A DNA stretch of 64,000 nt, taken from positions 2,046,001-2,110,000 of the forward strand of contig NZ_CP064056.1 of NCBI RefSeq assembly GCF_015775975.1. Reading direction: 5' to 3'. Position numbers and translations under genes: made by a program. Positions 62,544 through 64,000 of this stretch are shown here, piece by piece (position 1 is the stretch's first letter; each line of letters starts with the position of its first letter). Source of the DNA: Staphylococcus lloydii (GTDB taxonomy: Bacteria > Bacillota > Bacilli > Staphylococcales > Staphylococcaceae). The notes beneath the pieces were generated by a model. It saw only the letters and a program-made list of their open reading frames with translations, made no database searches and had not been told where the DNA came from.

Positions 62544-63704
62544 TTATGCTGTTTGTTGGTCTTTTTTCTCTACTTGAATACTAATAATTAAGAAAACAAG
62601 TCCGATAAGCGTGAGTATAGGTGCTATTAAGCTTAAAGAAGCAACGGGTAATTGTGTTACGACTACCCCTCCTAAAAATGCACCTAATGCATTACCTAAA
62701 TTAAAGGCTGATTGATTTAACGTACTTGCAAGCGTCGGAGCATCTTGCGAAATCAATGTACTTTTAAATTGTAATGATGGACTCATACTAAATCCGATTA
62801 AGCCAAAGAAGAATACGCCAGCCACCATTAAGAATCCATTCATTTGTACGAAATACAATAAAATGAAGTAAAGAATGAATGTTACAAAAATAATTTTTAA
62901 TGCTTTATTTAAATTCCAATCCGCTAATTTGCCCCCAATAATATTACCGAGTGTGACACCAACACCAAAAATAATTAATATATAAGAGATTAAATTTTCA
63001 GCTACGTGAGATACATCTATTAAAACTGAGGAGATGTAAGTGAAATAAGCAAATACACTACTAAATCCAAATAGTGTTACTGCTAACGTTAGCCATAAAC
63101 GTTTTTCTTTTAATATCTTAAGTTCATTAAGCACTGATGCATCGTTATTAGGTTTTGTTTTTGGTACAAAAAAGATAATACCTATAAACGCACAAACACC
63201 AATTATTGCGATTACAACGAAAGTCATTTGCCATCCAAAGTTTTGTCCGATTAACGTACCAAATGGCACGCCTAAAATGTTACTTAAACTTAAACCCATA
63301 AACATTAAGGCCATAGCACTTGCTCTATATGCTGGTTTAACCATACTTGCGGCTAATATTGAACCAATACCGAAAAATGAACCATGCGCTAATGATGTTA
63401 TGATTCTACTTGCTAGCATTACACCATAACTTGGGCTTAATGATGCGACAATGTTTCCAAAAATAAATATTGCCATTAATACTAACAACAACATTTTACG
63501 ATTCCATTTAATCGTTAGCATCACTAATATAGGGCCACCAATCGCAACGCCTAATGCATACCCAGTAATTAGTTGTCCCGCTTGGCTTACAGAAACGCCA
63601 AAATCTCTAGCCACATTTGGTAATAGACCCATGATCACGAATTCCGTCATGCCTATAGCAAAAGCGCCAATTGCTAACATCCATATTGCTATCGGATATT
63701 TCAT
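62544..63704 (-). CDS. MFS transporter, AraJ/YdhP-like
   Basis: A 386-residue, 12-helix major facilitator of the DHA1 group. IGMTEFVIMGLLPNVARDFGVSVSQAGQLITGYALGVAIGGP (about residues 17-58) is typical of the AraJ/YdhP/PunC-like efflux carriers, and LSNILGVPFGTLIGQNFGWQ corresponds to motif C. The usual motif A is weak. Substrates of these carriers are mixed (sugars, nucleosides, drugs), so no substrate is assigned. ATG 63704 follows GGAGGT. It is transcribed alone. Confidence 0.88.
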   Translation of the reverse strand: MKYPIAIWMLAIGAFAIGMTEFVIMGLLPNVARDFGVSVSQAGQLITGYALGVAIGGPILVMLTIKWNRKMLLLVLMAIFIFGNIVASLSPSYGVMLASRIITSLAHGSFFGIGSILAASMVKPAYRASAMALMFMGLSLSNILGVPFGTLIGQNFGWQMTFVVIAIIGVCAFIGIIFFVPKTKPNNDASVLNELKILKEKRLWLTLAVTLFGFSSVFAYFTYISSVLIDVSHVAENLISYILIIFGVGVTLGNIIGGKLADWNLNKALKIIFVTFILYFILLYFVQMNGFLMVAGVFFFGLIGFSMSPSLQFKSTLISQDAPTLASTLNQSAFNLGNALGAFLGGVVVTQLPVASLSLIAPILTLIGLVFLIISIQVEKKDQQTA

Positions 63705-63844
63705 TTGCAGTACCTCCTATTTCGTTTTTTTGCACATGAATGCGATTATACTAAAAAGTGAGCTTAAGTAACAAGTGCATTGCTTAAATATTTTCATAAA
63801 TTTTCATATTAATTTTCCTAGCTTATATAAAATGTCTAATAATA

Positions 63845-63884
63845 ATAAAAGTAGCCATAACCTTAAAAGGTTTGACTACTTTTA
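63845..63884 (-). terminator. Terminator of the gene cut by the right edge
   Basis: AAAAGTAG...AACCTT and AAGGTT...CTACTTTT form an interrupted stem just past the stop codon at 63893. Confidence 0.75.
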
Positions 63885-63892
63885 CTACAATA

Positions 63893-64000
63893 TTAAATTA
63901 ATACTTCAATGAAAAACCAAATTACCATGATAACCATGATTATCGCTTGTGCGATAGAACTAGCTAAAAAGGCAATAACCGAGCCAAAACTAGCACTTAA
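63893..64000 (-). CDS. C-terminus of a membrane protein (cut by window edge)
   Basis: The minus-strand frame is open from the right edge to a TAA at 63893-63895 and gives the last 35 residues, LSASFGSVIAFLASSIAQAI followed by a strongly hydrophobic helix ending in FFIEVLI. This is the end of a membrane protein; the family cannot be named from so little. The hairpin right after the stop supports a real gene end. Confidence 0.6.
   Translation of the reverse strand, partial: LSASFGSVIAFLASSIAQAIIMVIMVIWFFIEVLI

Noticed and set aside
1..64000. Search for CRISPR arrays, insertion sequences, prophage, toxin-antitoxin pairs, tRNA or rRNA genes
   Set aside because: No regularly spaced repeats, transposase or integrase, phage genes or tRNA-like cloverleafs were seen; the window reads as conserved chromosome.

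Overview
The window is a stretch of Firmicutes core chromosome, almost certainly Staphylococcus and not S. aureus itself. The basis is low GC, strong AGGAGG-type ribosome binding sites and proteins recognisable as the staphylococcal forms of MgrA (Cys12 present), NorA, LtaS (Thr300 and the Glu255/Asp/His metal site), MurB, NrdIEF and GtaB/GalU. I see no rRNA, tRNA, CRISPR array, insertion sequence, prophage or integrase. Species cannot be fixed from the sequence alone.

Layout. 1-7.3 kb: two-part ThrE-type exporter, peptidase T, glycerate kinase, bacillithiol-linked YtxJ, a YkyA-type lipoprotein, a GrpB-like protein, MurB and a CHY zinc-finger protein. 7.3-11.2 kb: class Ib ribonucleotide reductase nrdI-nrdE-nrdF on the minus strand, behind three NrdR-box-like sites. 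11.5-17.4 kb: EamA transporter plus QueF, two tandem POT peptide transporters and a lipid kinase. 17.4-25.6 kb (minus): deoxyribonucleotidase, HisC, an OpuB-type osmolyte ABC transporter with permease and binding protein fused, RecQ helicase and an ABC-F protein. 25.8-28.5 kb: ltaS with a long leader. 28.5-32.9 kb: pxpBC and pabABC (folate). 33-35 kb: queCDE under a preQ1-I riboswitch. 35-46 kb: membrane and stress proteins, a GT2 glycosyltransferase, two-CBS MpfA-type protein with an unusual leader, the fructose operon fruRKA, a YbaK deacylase and galU. 46-57 kb: norA, its likely regulator mgrA, DedA, aldo/keto reductase, a COG0523 GTPase and CydDC-type ABC exporter. 57-64 kb: uppP, a basic coiled-coil protein behind a SigB-like promoter, small conserved proteins, acetyltransferases and an MFS transporter. 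Both window edges cut a gene.

How the genes work together. Queuosine precursor supply is split between queCDE (GTP to preQ0) and queF (preQ0 to preQ1) 20 kb apart, with preQ1 expected to feed back through the riboswitch. Envelope functions cluster: murB, ltaS, uppP, galU, a GT2 enzyme, a DedA protein and a lipid kinase. Stress links are suggested by SigB-like promoters before the osmolyte transporter and the coiled-coil gene.

Most of the window is ordinary conserved staphylococcal gene content. The observation I would look at first is the mpfA leader (about 39.88-40.07 kb, minus strand): a promoter, a four-codon open reading frame with a near-perfect ribosome binding site, several mutually exclusive stems, and a hairpin that covers the mpfA ribosome binding site. 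I know of no described regulator with this layout, but this is from reading only and needs conservation testing.
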